From Molanna angustata (taxonomy: Eukaryota > Arthropoda > Insecta > Trichoptera > Molannidae): 64,000 nucleotides of DNA. Each line of letters starts with the position of its first letter. Positions within the stretch are counted from its first letter, which is position 1. Below the pieces are notes generated by a model that saw only the letters and a program-made list of their open reading frames with translations, had not been told where the DNA came from and searched no databases. Location of the stretch: contig OY754969.1 in the NCBI GenBank assembly GCA_963576475.1, positions 26,302,958 to 26,366,957 of the forward strand, written 5' to 3'. Both the position numbers and the translations under genes were made by a program. Shown piece by piece: positions 62,401 through 64,000 of this stretch.

Positions 62401-62441
62401 TTATTACCTACAATTACTCATAAAGTAATTGTAGGTAATAA
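62401..62441. repeat. perfect 18-bp stem hairpin
   Basis: TTATTACCTACAATTACT (62401-62418), the loop CATAA, then the exact complement (62424-62441). Confidence 0.9.
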
Positions 62442-62579
62442 AATACATCTCTCGGAGACAATGTTTGTTATACCTATACCTAGTACTTAATATAAATTTC
62501 ATTATTGATTCTCAATAATTTTAGCATAGTCAATATATATAATACATTCAAGAGTTGTGTTAGAGAAAAGAGCTCTTTG

Positions 62580-62790
62580 GGAGTCTCCAGGTCTCCTCAC
62601 ACTCAAGTCGTCTGGATCACAGAGTAACAACTCCATAAAGGCTCACATGGCCGATGTTTTTTAGTTTGAGCGGTCCTATGCTACGTAATGCACTGCCTTC
62701 AGAGGTCCGGAGTGCTCAAAGCAAGAGCACTTTCACTAAAGGACTGAAAACACCTTTGTTTCGTAGATCAGTACAAAACTGAACTATTAG
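62580..62790 (+). mobile_element. LINE ORF2 C-terminal fragment
   Basis: The frame at 62666-62782 reads LSGPMLRNALPSEVRSAQSK and STFTKGLKTPLF. This is the common LINE tail pattern (WNxLPxxVRxAxSxxxFKxxLKTxLF), here with Arg for the usual Trp. Confidence 0.75.
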
Positions 62791-63574
62791 CGCCCTTGGA
62801 ATGATCTTGAATCATAAAACGGCGATATAAAAATCCCTATTATATTAGTATTAGGTAGGTATAGGTAGCTACATACATAGTACATTCGGTATTATCAAAA
62901 AGTACGAAAAAATATTGAGACTTGCGTTTATTTTTGATTTGAAAATATATTTAGAAGAAGATATTTGATTACAATTTATATACCTACGTAAATTATAATA
63001 AAAAAAACTATTATATTAATTTCAGAAAATGGTTCCGTCATGTATGAAAGAGTTGAAATTAGAATTTGATTACAAATTATTAATACATATTTTATAGAAA
63101 ATATATTTTAACAGGTACCAGGATTTTAGATGAAGAAGTAGCAGAGCTGTAATAGGAATGTATAGAAATGAAACTATTTATTTGTTTTCTTCTTTATTCA
63201 TTTTTACACTGGTTTATCACAATATGTTTCTCTTGCCAGAACACGTTTCGTTTCAAGAAGTAAATTGATAAATTTTACCAAAAAAAAGAAAATACTGACC
63301 TTTTTTGTAAATCGAATAAACGAGGATAACTGTATAAGTCACTGATTATAATAACGTGTAAACGAAGCTCTGTTCAACATAGATGTATATTATGTCAAAT
63401 TTTGTCATGTGTTGTAACGTAGGTAGTGATCATTTATTTTTCAGACAAAAATTGGATTTATTTTTTTACGGTACACTAACAGTTTTTATATATGAAATAA
63501 ATCAAAAGCTAAAATATATGCATTATTTTCTATGTATGTGTACAATGTTGTATTTATGAAATAAATGTGTTTTT
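62791..63574. other. AT-rich stretch, nothing recognised
   Basis: No supported gene or element. Confidence 0.4.
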
Positions 63575-64000
63575 GTGTTTATTTATTTATTTATGTTATA
63601 GTTGGACAAAAAACAGCGTTAAGACATAGTACAATACAATAGTAACATCAAGTATTAAGGCCTATTACATTTTGTCGTTATGATTGACATAAAATAATAC
63701 AAGTTTGCAAAAAATAAAAAAATAAAATATGATCATAGGTTGGTATGTAGGTAAGAGCAACATTCCAAGTTAACAATGATTTAAAACATAATATTGAACT
63801 AAAAGGAAAAAAGAAAAAAGAGAATAAATGCCGTCAAGGTTTCCTATAATAAGTGGTTATTGATCTTCTTTTGTATAGAGTATTTGAATGTTGTGGAGCT
63901 GAGGTGGAAGATGTCAAACTCTTGAAATCTGTTATTGTATGTATCGCACATTCTATGAATAGTCATGTTTTGTGCGTAATTGGTGCGGTGAATCGGAAGG
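63575..64000 (-). mobile_element. 3' end of a Jockey-like LINE running off the window
   Basis: The minus-strand frame near 64000-63850 reads HRTNYAQNMTIHRMCDTYNN then FQEFDIFHLSSTTFKYSI. It is plainly related to the tail at 7459-7725 (HTNYAQHATIYRICNTYN). The 3' tail is the TTTATTTATTTATT run at about 63577-63592. The 5' part lies beyond base 64000. Confidence 0.7.

Overview
The window is nuclear DNA from an insect. It is strongly AT-rich, has spliced genes with short exons, and is packed with transposable elements. The element mix, the AT-rich introns and the frequent GTAGGTA-type low-complexity sequence suggest Lepidoptera or a close relative, but that placement is inference. Nothing bacterial, viral or organellar was recognised.

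Three complete conserved genes could be rebuilt exon by exon with consistent reading phases. (1) The palmitoyltransferase HIP14/ZDHHC17 (minus strand, 36048 to 23297, 6 coding exons, 614 aa) has ankyrin repeats, membrane segments and a DHHC domain. (2) The DNA polymerase delta catalytic subunit (plus strand, 36402 to 53080, 18 coding exons, 1085 aa) has intact exonuclease, polymerase and cysteine motifs. (3) The Golgi small GTPase ARL1 (minus strand, 60000 to 56591, 4 coding exons, 180 aa) has a first coding exon of only 4 nt. HIP14 and PolD1 are divergent and share a 353-bp intergenic region that carries an E2F-type site and a perfect DRE palindrome, the pairing known from fly DNA-replication promoters.

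The left part (1 to 23 kb) is accessory. It holds three N-terminal exons of a secreted serine-protease homologue that lacks the catalytic His, with an inverted C-terminal-like exon inside one of its introns. It also holds Helitron-like repeats with TC...CTAG ends, a 3.2-kb element with very long terminal inverted repeats around a decayed multi-copy protein gene, a hAT-type MITE, and a PIF/Harbinger-like element with a MADF-domain exon. The introns of HIP14 and PolD1 hold an RTE retrotransposon with a 19-bp target duplication, several 5'-truncated LINE tails, three tRNA-derived SINE families, piggyBac-, pogo- and Harbinger-type MITEs, a DD41D Tc1/mariner relic and several local tandem repeats. 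The right end (60 to 64 kb) has an unrecognised 132-codon GC-rich frame and LINE debris.

I found no tRNA or rRNA genes, no CRISPR array and no clearly new biological system. The most interesting items are the HIP14/PolD1 promoter, the Helitron-like family, the long-TIR element and the protease homologue.
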